Below are positions 42,311 through 51,041 of a stretch of 64,000 nt of DNA, piece by piece. Location: NCBI RefSeq assembly GCF_014637795.1, contig NZ_BMFD01000015.1, positions 1 to 64,000 on the forward strand, read 5' to 3'. The notes under the pieces are model-generated. The model was not told the origin of the DNA and searched no databases. It was given only the letters and a program-made list of their open reading frames with translations. Numbering within the stretch: position 1 is the first letter of the stretch; each line of letters opens with the position of its first letter. This DNA comes from Belliella aquatica. GTDB lineage: Bacteria > Bacteroidota > Bacteroidia > Cytophagales > Cyclobacteriaceae. The position numbers and the translations under genes were made by a program.

Positions 42311-42414
42311 CTAAAATCCAATATAAATTACTTCTCTTACATCGCTGTGGAAGCCGTATAGCTTCATGCTGATTTCAATTATATCTTTTTCATTTTGAAA
42401 TTGGAGGCAGATTT
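42311..42414 (-). pseudogene. decayed C-terminus of a 6-bladed propeller
   Basis: Read on the minus strand, this stretch gives KDIIEISMKLYGFHSDVRE then VIYIGF and a stop at 42311. It matches the end of the intact propeller at 44306-45403 (SRIYSFDIDTGEVIYIDL, stop) with about half the residues identical. The frame differs from the gene just upstream, whose stop is at 42445, and it has no start or N-terminal part. It is therefore a remnant of a third copy of the same family. Confidence 0.6.
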
Positions 42415-42444
42415 TTTCTAGTAAAATTTTACTCCTTCTTTCAC

Positions 42445-43734
42445 TTAGTTTGATTTTAAGTTATAAAATATTAAAACAGGATTGTCTTCAGCTACTGTTT
42501 CAGAGAACAATTTGGCAATATCTTTGGGTATTGAACTAGTGTCCGTTGTCAGGTTCTCTTTCGCTTTGGCAATGGACTCTGAAGAGATATAACTTACTAA
42601 TTGATTTGAATCAGGAATCAGTGTGCTAATATGATAAAAGCCCAAAGCTTGAATATCATTAAGAGGTTTAGAGCCATAAGTGATTTTTTTTGAACCTCTT
42701 TCATAAAAAATATAGCTATCTCTACCTGCATATTTAACGACCGAGTAAATCCAATTTTTGAGTTGTATCGGACTACTAATCAAAAAAGCATAATTTTCAT
42801 TATAATAAAGGTTATGAAATTCATCAATATCAGATGCGCTTTCAGCTTCTACAGGAAGTGATAATTGGTTCATTTCAAATTTGACAATTGGAACTAAGTT
42901 TCCCGACTTACTGATCTCGTATTGCGTATTACTAAAAGGTTTAAAGTAGCTTAAGTTTTCACCATAGAATCTTAAAGCTTGACCTGAGAAAAATGTTTTT
43001 CGTTCGGTATTAGCATTGTACTCGATCCCTTTTGAGATTATTTTCCACTGCTTATTGACAAGAATTAATTGATTGTTTTTAATATCAGGAAGATGATCAT
43101 TATATGTTTTTGCAGTCTCAACAGCTATTGTTGAGTCATTGAGAAACTCAAAATCTGAAAATCTAAATCCAATAAACTCTTCTCTGATAAAATCTCCATT
43201 GAGCTTGTAATAGACAATTTTGGAGAGCTTGTCATCATGTATAGCTATTTCTTCATTGAAGCTGTTAACCGCAAACGCGCTAGCTTTTCTGAATTCGCCT
43301 GGACCATCTCCTGAACCTCTTAATGCAAATTCAAAATTCCCTAAATCATCAAATACAAATACGTCAGATTTGCGCCCATCGAGGATAAAAATCTTACCAT
43401 TTTTTATGGTTAACTTTCTTATCAAGCCTGTTAGAATGTCGCCAGGAACATCCCCAAGTTTCAGATAAGAAACCCTCTCAATCACCTCTGATAATTTAAA
43501 ATCTTTGTCAAGGTCTTTTGGGATTAAAATTTCTAAAGGGTTTGCACTTGTGTCAATTGGCATATTTGGAGTATAGTCACCGATTGTTTCTGAAAGATTT
43601 TTATTTCGGAATCTCTCTACCCCTGAGTTAGATTTTTTCTTAATACATGCTGTAAATGAAAAAATTATTAGTGAAAATAATAAACAATGCTTTGTCCATA
43701 TCGAAAAATGATTTTTAAGGTAATTGTATTTCAT
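42445..43734 (-). CDS. 6-bladed beta-propeller lipoprotein
   Basis: A 429-residue lipoprotein with lipobox SFTAC (Cys30) and KKK after it. The propeller blades are clear: IFILDGRKSDVFVFDDLGNF, GDGPGEF, IAIHDDKLSKIVYY. The family is a Bacteroidota propeller (the 6-bladed propeller family found next to short secreted peptides). It lies downstream of the Cys-rich peptide on the same strand, with the peptide's terminator between them. Function unknown; binding is likely. Confidence 0.9.
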   Translation of the reverse strand: MKYNYLKNHFSIWTKHCLLFSLIIFSFTACIKKKSNSGVERFRNKNLSETIGDYTPNMPIDTSANPLEILIPKDLDKDFKLSEVIERVSYLKLGDVPGDILTGLIRKLTIKNGKIFILDGRKSDVFVFDDLGNFEFALRGSGDGPGEFRKASAFAVNSFNEEIAIHDDKLSKIVYYKLNGDFIREEFIGFRFSDFEFLNDSTIAVETAKTYNDHLPDIKNNQLILVNKQWKIISKGIEYNANTERKTFFSGQALRFYGENLSYFKPFSNTQYEISKSGNLVPIVKFEMNQLSLPVEAESASDIDEFHNLYYNENYAFLISSPIQLKNWIYSVVKYAGRDSYIFYERGSKKITYGSKPLNDIQALGFYHISTLIPDSNQLVSYISSESIAKAKENLTTDTSSIPKDIAKLFSETVAEDNPVLIFYNLKSN

Positions 43735-43787
43735 GTTAATAATTTTTAAAAGTTTAATACATTAAATATAGTTAAATGAATATTTGA

Positions 43788-43832
43788 AATAAAAGTCCTT
43801 TGGGATATAGAATATTTTTCCCAATGGACTTT
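43788..43832 (-). terminator. terminator of the NVEALA-like gene
   Basis: Stem AAAGTCC (43792-43798) with GGACTTT (43826-43832), continuing after a T-T mismatch with TTGGGA (43800-43805) and TCCCAA (43819-43824). On the minus strand a T-rich tract follows. It begins 8 bases past the stop, so the peptide gene is its own transcript. Confidence 0.8.
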
Positions 43833-43839
43833 ATTAAAA

Positions 43840-44202
43840 TCAGGTAGGTACAACTAGGCAACTTTCAAAGGAGTGACAGGACCAATCTGGACCATCTATA
43901 CAGTATTCAGTTACGCCAGTAAACGTATTACATTCTTGAATAAACCCCATAAAACCCATGCAAATTTCTTTTTGACATGGTTCTTGGCTTTCCACTCTTT
44001 GCCATAAAGCTTCACAACCCCAAAACAAATTTCCATAATCATTATCACTAGCTAATGCTTCTTGTGATGAAATGAAGATTGTAGGGAGATAATTACTTCC
44101 ATCAAATTCTAATGTTAGCAATCCATTAAAAAACAGACCAAAAGTAAGCATGCTTACAGCTGCGATTTTCGCAGCACGATTGAGTAAACTTTGTTTTTTC
44201 AT
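43840..44202 (-). CDS. NVEALA-like Cys-rich secreted peptide
   Basis: A 120-residue protein. Long signal region (about 1-51) ending ISSQEALA, close to the NVEALA signature that marks this Bacteroidota family, with predicted cleavage after EALA (51). The mature part of about 69 residues has seven Cys (63, 76, 81, 91, 101, 109, 115) and several aromatic residues, which fits a disulfide-knotted or metal-binding secreted peptide. It sits between two propeller lipoproteins and has its own promoter candidate and terminator. Function unknown. Confidence 0.8.
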   Translation of the reverse strand: MKKQSLLNRAAKIAAVSMLTFGLFFNGLLTLEFDGSNYLPTIFISSQEALASDNDYGNLFWGCEALWQRVESQEPCQKEICMGFMGFIQECNTFTGVTEYCIDGPDWSCHSFESCLVVPT

Positions 44203-44239
44203 GATTAAATTATTTAGTTGTTAAAATTATATTAGTTTT

Positions 44240-44268
44240 CAATTCTAAAAAAAAACTAAACAAACAAA
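44240..44268 (-). promoter_or_regulatory. promoter candidate of the NVEALA-like gene
   Basis: On the minus strand TAGAATTG (44247 to 44240) matches TAnnTTTG at 7 of 8 positions. TTTG (44268 to 44265) lies 17 bases upstream of it, slightly shorter than the usual 19-21. Start point would be about 30 bases before the start codon. Confidence 0.35.
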
Positions 44269-44305
44269 GGTGTAGGTATAAAATTTTTAAATGTTCTAAA
44301 ATAAT

Positions 44306-45403
44306 CTATAAATCGATGTAAATCACTTCTCCTGTATCGATATCGAAGCTGTAGATTCTACTATCATCTGATGTTACAGAAATAGACATAATGCCACGAT
44401 CTAAGTTAATTTGTTTAATAGGGTTTCCTTCCCAATCATAAATATGGATTATTTTACAAAAACCCGAATTAGGTGTATCATCTTCTAACCCTGAAAATAT
44501 TGCATAAATAAAATTATCTGTTACAAAGATATCATTGTAGCATTTTTTTGTTGTACCGCTTCTGTCAAAAATTAACTTCCCATCATACTCAATGATATCA
44601 TTTTCATTTTGTACTCTATCAGGACTATAAATTATTTTTGAACTCAGGTCATTGAGATCAGTGATTTCAATTGCATTGTGCCATCGATATGCTGTTGCGA
44701 CTGTTTTCTTATCGGGCCTAACCATTGATTTTCGCTGAAAATAACTTTGTAGAGTAGACTGCTCAAGATAATCAGGGTATTTGTAGAATTCACCAAATTC
44801 TTTCGTGATGATGTTTTGTTCTATATCAATAAATTGAAATTTAAACTCTGAGTTATTCATAATAGAGCTCAAGATTTTATTCTCAGTCAAGAAGTTAACT
44901 CCATATAGATCAAATGGTACTTTTTTCTCACTATAGACTGAATCTCTGAAATCAAAAAAAACAATTTTCAGCATTGTAAAGTCTTGAAGCCAAATTTTTG
45001 AATCTATTATTCCTATTGAGTAGGGTGAAATTGATTCAAATGGACCATTTCCTTTATTGAAAATCCCTGCTAAAATTTCTTTTTTGTCTAAATCATAAAG
45101 ATGTAAAAATTGATTCTTAAGTCCTTTTACATCAAACAAAAGAAGATAAGAATCGATTTCTAGTATTCTTGTGACATTTCCTCCTGAGAATTCAAATAAT
45201 GATTGAAATTCTTTATCTTCTAAGGATTGAAAACTTGCTATATTTTCTTTATTAACGTTGATTATAAAAAGTGAATCATCTTTTTTGCTACAAGCTAATT
45301 GAAATAAACATACACTAATTATTAGAAATTTTGTACGCGTAGTTTTTATTAACAGTGGTCGTATATTTTCATGATTTACTCTTTTAGTTCTTAAAAAACT
45401 CAA
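44306..45403 (-). CDS. 6-bladed beta-propeller lipoprotein, second copy
   Basis: A 365-residue lipoprotein with lipobox LFQLAC and KK after the Cys (near 39). Blades such as LLLFDVKGLKNQFLHLYDL and the NKGNGPFES loop show the same propeller family as the gene at 42445. It stands upstream of the Cys-rich peptide on the same strand, 103 bases away. The N-region before the lipobox is long (37 residues); the true start may be later, but no better ATG exists. Its C-terminus is the template of the decayed copy at 42311. Confidence 0.88.
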   Translation of the reverse strand: MSFLRTKRVNHENIRPLLIKTTRTKFLIISVCLFQLACSKKDDSLFIINVNKENIASFQSLEDKEFQSLFEFSGGNVTRILEIDSYLLLFDVKGLKNQFLHLYDLDKKEILAGIFNKGNGPFESISPYSIGIIDSKIWLQDFTMLKIVFFDFRDSVYSEKKVPFDLYGVNFLTENKILSSIMNNSEFKFQFIDIEQNIITKEFGEFYKYPDYLEQSTLQSYFQRKSMVRPDKKTVATAYRWHNAIEITDLNDLSSKIIYSPDRVQNENDIIEYDGKLIFDRSGTTKKCYNDIFVTDNFIYAIFSGLEDDTPNSGFCKIIHIYDWEGNPIKQINLDRGIMSISVTSDDSRIYSFDIDTGEVIYIDL

Positions 45404-45587
45404 ATTATTAAATTGAGATTGTAATTTACTTTAATGGGTTTTATTTTAGTTATTTATTACTGTTAATTAAAGTTAAGCTATTATAGGATAATGATCCTTC
45501 CCAAATAATCTTCTGAAAAATAATTTCTCCAACCGATCCCCTTTAAAATTATTTGTAACTTGCGGTCAAATTAGCAATAGCCATCTT

Positions 45588-46955
45588 ATGATTTATAATT
45601 CAATAATTGAGACGATAGGAAATACACCATTGGTGCGCCTGAATAAGGTCAATCAGGGTATCAAAGGTGAGATTTTGGTAAAAGTGGAATACTTCAATCC
45701 AGGGAATTCTATGAAAGATAGAATGGCCATCAAAATGGTGGAGGATGCAGAGAAGGAGGGGCTTTTGAAGCCGGGAGGAACCATCATAGAAGGGACAAGT
45801 GGTAATACGGGGATGGGTTTGGCTTTGGCAGCAATCGCCAAAGGATACAAATGTATCTTCACTATGGCAGACAAACAATCTAAAGAGAAGATCGACATTC
45901 TTAGAGCTGTAGGCGCTGAAGTGATTGTCTGCCCAACAAACGTGTCTCCTGAAGATCCAAGATCTTACTATTCTGTCGCGAGGAAATTGAATAAAGATAT
46001 TCCAAATTCTTTCTATCCCAATCAGTACGATAACTTATCCAACTGGAAGGCGCATTACGAAACTACAGGCCCTGAAATCTGGAAAGATACGGAAGGGAAA
46101 ATCACGCACTATGCGGCGGGTGTAGGAACCGGAGGTTCGATGTGTGGGACTGCAAGATTCTTGAAAGAGCAAAATCCAGATATCATCACTGTGGGGATTG
46201 ATACTTATGGGTCTGTCTTTAAAAAATATAAGGAGACTGGCGTTTTTGATGAAAATGAAGTTTACCCTTACCTAACAGAAGGAATTGGTGAAGATATTTT
46301 GCCTAAGAACGTTGATTTTGATATGATTGATCATTTCATTAAAGTGACGGATAAGGATGCTGCTGTGATGACAAGAAGATTGTCTCGAGAAGAAGGCTTA
46401 TTTATCGGTTGGTCATGTGGTTCTGCTGTTCATGGTGCTTTGGAATATGCCAAAGAAAACCTGAAAGAAGGAGACCGAATGGTGATCATTCTTCCTGACC
46501 ATGGCACAAGATATTTAGGAAAAGTGTACAATGATGATTGGATGAGAAATCACGGCTTTTTAGAAGACAGGTCATTTGGTACCGCAAGAGATATTATTGC
46601 TTCTAGGAATGGAAGTTATCAACTCGTTGTTTCTCAAAAATCAGATACAGTAAAAGAGGCAATTGCATTGATGAATGGAAAAAGCGTTTCTCAGATTCCA
46701 GTGATGGAAGATGGTAATGTAGTTGGCTGCATTACGGACAATAAATTGCTCAGCAAAATCATTGACAACCCAAATCTCAAAGATTCTCCAGTATCAGAAG
46801 TGATGGAAGATTCTATGAAATTTGTGGCTTTGGATAGTACTTTGGACGTGTTGTCTTCCATGGTAGACAAGGAGAAAGCGGTGTTGGTACGTGATGAAAA
46901 GCATCAGATTCACATCATCACCAAGCATGATATTTTAGAAGCGATGACGAAATAA
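45588..46955 (+). CDS. PLP-dependent cysteine/cystathionine synthase with C-terminal CBS domains
   Basis: Fold-type II PLP enzyme, 455 residues, of the cysteine synthase/cystathionine beta-synthase family. The PLP lysine is K43 in NSMKDRMA, the phosphate loop GTSGNTG follows near residue 70, and the C-terminal third (about 335-455) is a CBS pair. The CBS pair is typical of cystathionine beta-synthase-like enzymes, where it binds adenine nucleotides. Whether it makes cystathionine or cysteine cannot be told. A period-7 stretch follows its stop. Confidence 0.93.
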   Translation: MIYNSIIETIGNTPLVRLNKVNQGIKGEILVKVEYFNPGNSMKDRMAIKMVEDAEKEGLLKPGGTIIEGTSGNTGMGLALAAIAKGYKCIFTMADKQSKEKIDILRAVGAEVIVCPTNVSPEDPRSYYSVARKLNKDIPNSFYPNQYDNLSNWKAHYETTGPEIWKDTEGKITHYAAGVGTGGSMCGTARFLKEQNPDIITVGIDTYGSVFKKYKETGVFDENEVYPYLTEGIGEDILPKNVDFDMIDHFIKVTDKDAAVMTRRLSREEGLFIGWSCGSAVHGALEYAKENLKEGDRMVIILPDHGTRYLGKVYNDDWMRNHGFLEDRSFGTARDIIASRNGSYQLVVSQKSDTVKEAIALMNGKSVSQIPVMEDGNVVGCITDNKLLSKIIDNPNLKDSPVSEVMEDSMKFVALDSTLDVLSSMVDKEKAVLVRDEKHQIHIITKHDILEAMTK

Positions 46956-46959
46956 TCGT

Positions 46960-46996
46960 CCTCGGTCCATAGTCGACCGTCAACTGTTGATTGTAA
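46960..46996. repeat. short 7-bp-period array after the CBS-domain gene
   Basis: CGGTCCA, TAGTCGA, CCGTCAA, CTGTTGA: four imperfect heptamers sharing GTC or GTT in the middle. It starts about 7 bases after the TAA at 46953-46955. Fewer units than at the other three sites. Confidence 0.5.
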
Positions 46997-47082
46997 TAAA
47001 CTTCTTAGAATCTTATCATTAGCTACCTTAAGCAAAGGGAGTAGTATTCTATAACAATAATAAATAAATTCTCAAATTTAAT

Positions 47083-47115
47083 AAAGGCAAGAAAGCAGAT
47101 TTCTTGCCTTTGTTT
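47083..47115 (+). terminator. rho-independent terminator
   Basis: Stem AAAGGCAAGAAA (47083-47094) with TTTCTTGCCTTT (47100-47111), perfect 12 bp with 5-base loop, followed by GTTTT. It sits 128 bases after the CBS-domain gene and 32 before the next gene, so it ends the former transcript. Confidence 0.8.
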
Positions 47116-47146
47116 TATCCATTACAAAAAATATTACACCTACAAA

Positions 47147-47788
47147 ATGATCAAAGAACGCTTAGAGGCATTGAGATTGAATGGTTATGATTTTGATATT
47201 CAAGATATCATGATTCGATCTTGGCAGATGTTTATGAAGCAGCCACTTTTGAGCACTGCTTTTACAATGTTGATCTTTTCGATTCAGTTGCTTTTGGTGA
47301 TCTATTTGCCAGATTATGCAATGATTCATGCCTTATTTTTGGCTCCTCCCTTATACACAGGATTTTATTTGGTAGCGAATAAGATCAGTCAGGATGAAAA
47401 CGTAGTCTACCCCGACTTTTTCAAAGGTTTCAGCTTTTATATTTTAGTGTTTTCCATTTGGCTGATTGGACAGATTTTGACAGCTCTTGGCTTGGTAATC
47501 TTAATTGTTCCTGGGATTTACTTGGCAGTCGGCTACAGCTTTTCTGTTTTGATGGGGATATTTGGTGGTTTTGATTTTTGGAACGCACTAGAAGAAAGCA
47601 GAAAACTTATTACTGTACGTTGGTGGAAGTTTTTTGTCTTCAATCTGATATTGGTCAGCATCAATCTGCTTGCTTTTTTAACCTACGGACTGACACTTTT
47701 AGTCAGTATTCCGATTACCTTCTATGCTACCTATATCTTATTCGAAGATTTGACAAAAGATATATTTATTGAAGAAGAAAAGGATTAA
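47147..47788 (+). CDS. uncharacterised multi-pass membrane protein
   Basis: A 213-residue protein with about six hydrophobic segments. A short soluble N-terminus, a LILIVPGIYLAVGYSFS segment in mid-protein and a final acidic tail (IFIEEEKD). The VPGIYL stretch resembles membrane proteins of the YciC/DUF975 type, but I cannot assign it. It converges with the VWA gene, overlapping by 4 bases. Confidence 0.8.
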   Translation: MIKERLEALRLNGYDFDIQDIMIRSWQMFMKQPLLSTAFTMLIFSIQLLLVIYLPDYAMIHALFLAPPLYTGFYLVANKISQDENVVYPDFFKGFSFYILVFSIWLIGQILTALGLVILIVPGIYLAVGYSFSVLMGIFGGFDFWNALEESRKLITVRWWKFFVFNLILVSINLLAFLTYGLTLLVSIPITFYATYILFEDLTKDIFIEEEKD

Positions 47789-48831
47789 TCCAGCAGGAAG
47801 TTATTGAAGAAAGTACTCTTGAAAGCCAGCCAAGCAAAAAAGAAAAGCATTCCCCAGAAAAGATAAACTCTGTAATAATCCATCGTTTCTTTGTATCGGG
47901 ATTCGATAATTTCAGCTTTTTCGAGCGTGTCTATTTCTTCGAAGATTCTTTCCAATGCATTGTCATCAGATGCTCTGTAAAATTGTCCGCTACCAATTTT
48001 TGCAATTTCTCTAAGGGTAGTTTCATCCAGGTAACTCTCAATCATCTGTGGTCTTCCGAAGAAATCAACGCCATAAGGCACCATTCCATCTTTTCCTACT
48101 GCGATAGTATAGATTTTGATGTCAAATGCAGCTGCTAACTCTGCGGCAAAGATCGGGTCAACATTCCCTGCATTATTTTCCCCATCACTGAGCAGTATCA
48201 TTACTTTAGATTTGGATTCTGCCTCGCGCATTCTGTTGGTTCCTGAAGAAATTGCACTCCCTATCGCAGTTCCTTTTGCATCCATCATATTGAAGGAAAT
48301 ATCTTTGATAAGGTCGGTTAGGAGTTTGTAATCCGTCGTCAGAGGAGCCAAAGAATAGGCTTCTCCAGAGAATATCACCATCCCAATTCTATCACCGAAT
48401 CTACCATTGATAAATTCTACTGCAGTTTCTTTCGCAGCTTCCAGCCTGTTGGGTTGGAAATCCTGTAGGTCCATAGATTCTGAAATATCCATCACCAACA
48501 TGATGTCAATACCTTCAGTATATTGTTCTACGCGCTCGTTGGTCTTCTGTGGTCTTGCCAAAGCGACAATGACCATCCACAAAGCCAACATAAAGAACAG
48601 AGTCGGAATCAACCTCAAATAGGTCCAAGGATTACTTTGGGAGACACTATTTGGTAGAGAGATTTCTAGAACGGGATTTTTGAGAAATTTGATAAATTTT
48701 CTCAAAAGCATCAACAAAGGAGCTACCCAAAGTAGGTGTAATGCCCATAAATTTTCCCATTCAAACCCACGAAAAGTATCCGGTAAAAACCAATACAAAG
48801 AGAAAAAATCAGATATACTATTTGCGTTCAT
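47785..48831 (-). CDS. BatA-like VWA-domain membrane protein
   Basis: A 348-residue protein started at MNANSISDFF (48831), since the longer alternative upstream adds a basic, non-conserved stretch. Two N-terminal spans flank the start of a von Willebrand A domain with MIDAS DISESM and later D in LLSDGENN, then a final span near the C-terminus. It overlaps the upstream gene by 14 bases. BatA proteins of Bacteroidota take part in aerotolerance-like and stress functions in operons with DUF58 and MoxR ATPase; no MoxR gene is here. Confidence 0.9.
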   Translation of the reverse strand: MNANSISDFFSLYWFLPDTFRGFEWENLWALHLLWVAPLLMLLRKFIKFLKNPVLEISLPNSVSQSNPWTYLRLIPTLFFMLALWMVIVALARPQKTNERVEQYTEGIDIMLVMDISESMDLQDFQPNRLEAAKETAVEFINGRFGDRIGMVIFSGEAYSLAPLTTDYKLLTDLIKDISFNMMDAKGTAIGSAISSGTNRMREAESKSKVMILLSDGENNAGNVDPIFAAELAAAFDIKIYTIAVGKDGMVPYGVDFFGRPQMIESYLDETTLREIAKIGSGQFYRASDDNALERIFEEIDTLEKAEIIESRYKETMDYYRVYLFWGMLFFFAWLAFKSTFFNNFLLD

Positions 48832-49717
48832 CTTTCTGGGTAATTTTTTGTTGATAGGTTTCAGCACAAATGCCTTTGAGATTTTGACATGCTTGACCGA
48901 TGTCTTTGCCTTCCTTGCCGGCATAGATGATCATCTCTATTTCTCTAAAATCTTTGATGATCTCTTTGTTTTCGAGGAAATCAGAAATCTCTAAAGTCGT
49001 CCATTCTCTAAATGGCTTTGCCTTCAAATGCTCCATGTAAGTTTTCCAAAGCCCAAGCAATTCATCCGCATTGTCTGTGTCAGGATTATTGGAAAATGAA
49101 GCTTCCGCCTTTTCCCAACGCAGCAAGAATCTTTTGTATTTGCGTTTTTCCAACCATAACTGCCACTTTTTTTGAATTGGCTTTCCGAAGAAAAAGAAGA
49201 GTACAGCTGCTAAAATTAAAACTGCGACCAAAACGCCAATCAATAGCGGGTAATTAAAATCGGTATCAATGGGTTGATAGACGTTGTTGTCTTGAAAACT
49301 GAGTTGCTCAGGAAGTGGGTTGATCATTAGCTTTAAAGCTAAATCAGCTTCATCAGCATAATAGGTGATGCTATCGTATTTGAGAATCTCGTAAACTGGC
49401 AAAGAAAACTTCAGAACCGGATCCAGAGAGAAATTAGCAACATAATATACGGCACTGTCAAGTGTCAAGCCCTCTTTGGTGGAGGAAATGAAAGTTTGTT
49501 TTTCATGAAAAACAAAAGGACTGAAATCGTAGGTTGAGTCAGGGAAAATGATGTTATAACCTTTTCCATAAGTCGCTTTCAAAACGTAAGGGACCTTTTC
49601 GCCAAGCTTGGCCGAATCCTGTAGGAAATAGCCTTCCACCTTCAGTTCCTGTGCGAAACTAAAAGCCGAAATCATAAGAAATGTAAAACCGAGGAGAATT
49701 GAGTGAGTCTTAGCCAC
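48818..49717 (-). CDS. Bat-operon membrane protein of unknown function
   Basis: A 299-residue protein with GTG start and a signal peptide (about 1-22, SFAQ). The exported part (about 23-175) is beta-rich, with LKVEGYFLQDSAKLGEKVPY at its beginning, a single span follows (about 177-197), and the cytoplasmic end is helical and charged. Order DUF58, this gene, BatA with overlaps of 8 and 14 bases indicates one complex. The position suggests a BatC/BatD-like part, by context only. Confidence 0.75.
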   Translation of the reverse strand: MAKTHSILLGFTFLMISAFSFAQELKVEGYFLQDSAKLGEKVPYVLKATYGKGYNIIFPDSTYDFSPFVFHEKQTFISSTKEGLTLDSAVYYVANFSLDPVLKFSLPVYEILKYDSITYYADEADLALKLMINPLPEQLSFQDNNVYQPIDTDFNYPLLIGVLVAVLILAAVLFFFFGKPIQKKWQLWLEKRKYKRFLLRWEKAEASFSNNPDTDNADELLGLWKTYMEHLKAKPFREWTTLEISDFLENKEIIKDFREIEMIIYAGKEGKDIGQACQNLKGICAETYQQKITQKDERK

Positions 49718-50588
49718 GTTTCATGGTTTTATTACGGGTTTTGAATAATTCTATCAAAGGTAATACGATATCTTGTCTTGTATCGATGCCTAAATAATTG
49801 ATTTGATTTTTTTTGCAGATATTTTTCAGGTGATCTCTTTCTGTGGTGAAGGTATCGGTGATTTTTTTTGAAAAAGAACCAAATGCAGTATTTACCCAAG
49901 TAGTAGTTCCTTGTTCCTTGTCAAACACGGGAATAATCCCCAATGATGGCAACATCGATTCCCTCGGATCAGTAAGTTGGATTGCAACCAAATCATGTTT
50001 TTCTGCCAAGGCCTTGAAAGGTCTTTCGTAGCCTTCATCGATAAAATCTGAAATCACGATGATGATACTGCGCTTTTTGATCAAGTTAAGGGAAAATGTA
50101 AACATTTCAGAAAGATTGGTCTTCAAAGATTTATTTTCATGGTTAAAAATTCCTTTAATGATTTTTACACCTTGCTTCGGACCCTTTCCGGGTAGGATGA
50201 TTTTTTCTTTTTCATCAGAATAAGAAATCAATCCCACCTGACTTCCTTCAAATATCGCTGCGAGTGTGAGTACTCCTGCAATTTCTTTCCCCAAATCAAT
50301 TTTCTTCCTTCCCAGCTCCCCAATGTCCTGAGAGCCACTGATGTCTAAAAGAAAATAGACACATTGGTCCTTGTCTTCTTTGAAAGTTTTGACGAATGTA
50401 CCGTGACCTTTCGCAGAAACCTTCCACTCGATCGTCCGTACATCATCCCCGTATTGATAGGGTCTTAGGTCATCAAATTCTAGTCCTGCACCTTTGAAAA
50501 TAGACTGGTAATCACCTTGGAGATGGTTATTGGCCACCTTTCGGATCATGATTTCATATTTTCGAAGTTTTTTAAGAAGTTGGTTCAT
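49710..50588 (-). CDS. DUF58 domain-containing protein
   Basis: A 292-residue soluble DUF58 protein, VWA-like. The family motif YQYGDDVRTIEWKVSA and the MIDAS-like DISGSQD are visible. It is the first gene of the minus-strand Bat-like unit and lies back-to-back with the DUF4296 gene. Usually a MoxR AAA ATPase precedes DUF58, but it is absent here and so probably lies elsewhere in the genome. Confidence 0.92.
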   Translation of the reverse strand: MNQLLKKLRKYEIMIRKVANNHLQGDYQSIFKGAGLEFDDLRPYQYGDDVRTIEWKVSAKGHGTFVKTFKEDKDQCVYFLLDISGSQDIGELGRKKIDLGKEIAGVLTLAAIFEGSQVGLISYSDEKEKIILPGKGPKQGVKIIKGIFNHENKSLKTNLSEMFTFSLNLIKKRSIIIVISDFIDEGYERPFKALAEKHDLVAIQLTDPRESMLPSLGIIPVFDKEQGTTTWVNTAFGSFSKKITDTFTTERDHLKNICKKNQINYLGIDTRQDIVLPLIELFKTRNKTMKRG

Positions 50589-50678
50589 AGATGTCGTATT
50601 CGGATGACTAATTTAAGGCAGTCTTTTGAATAATAAAATTTATATGTTGATCTCTGTTAAATGTGTTAATTTTGAAAC

Positions 50679-51041
50679 GTGAAAAAGCTTATACTCATTA
50701 TACCGATAGTCATATTCCTTGCATCATGTGGAAAAGATAAATTGCCTGAAGGAATACTCGATGAAGACAAAATGGTCAGTGTTTTGATAGATATTCATAT
50801 CGCTGAAGGACTCGTCAGTACCCTTCCCATCAATTATGATTCTTCAAGGACGATGTATCCCATGTTTGAAAAGGAAGTTTTCCGTAAACACAATGTGGTA
50901 GATTCAGTTTTCCATAGAAGTTTGGAGTACTACCTTGCAAATCCCAAAATTATAGACAGGATTTATGAAAGGACGATCGACTCACTCAATGTCATAGAAA
51001 AATCAGGAAATACGAAAGAAACGGATGATTTACCCCAATAG
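50679..51041 (+). CDS. DUF4296 lipoprotein
   Basis: A 120-residue protein with GTG start, lipobox LASC (Cys17) and a helical domain of the DUF4296 type (DEDKMVSVLIDIHIAEG, YYLANPKIIDRIYER). Small lipoprotein of unknown function found throughout Bacteroidota. Overlaps mutS2 by 17 bases, so the two are cotranscribed. Confidence 0.88.
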   Translation: MKKLILIIPIVIFLASCGKDKLPEGILDEDKMVSVLIDIHIAEGLVSTLPINYDSSRTMYPMFEKEVFRKHNVVDSVFHRSLEYYLANPKIIDRIYERTIDSLNVIEKSGNTKETDDLPQ

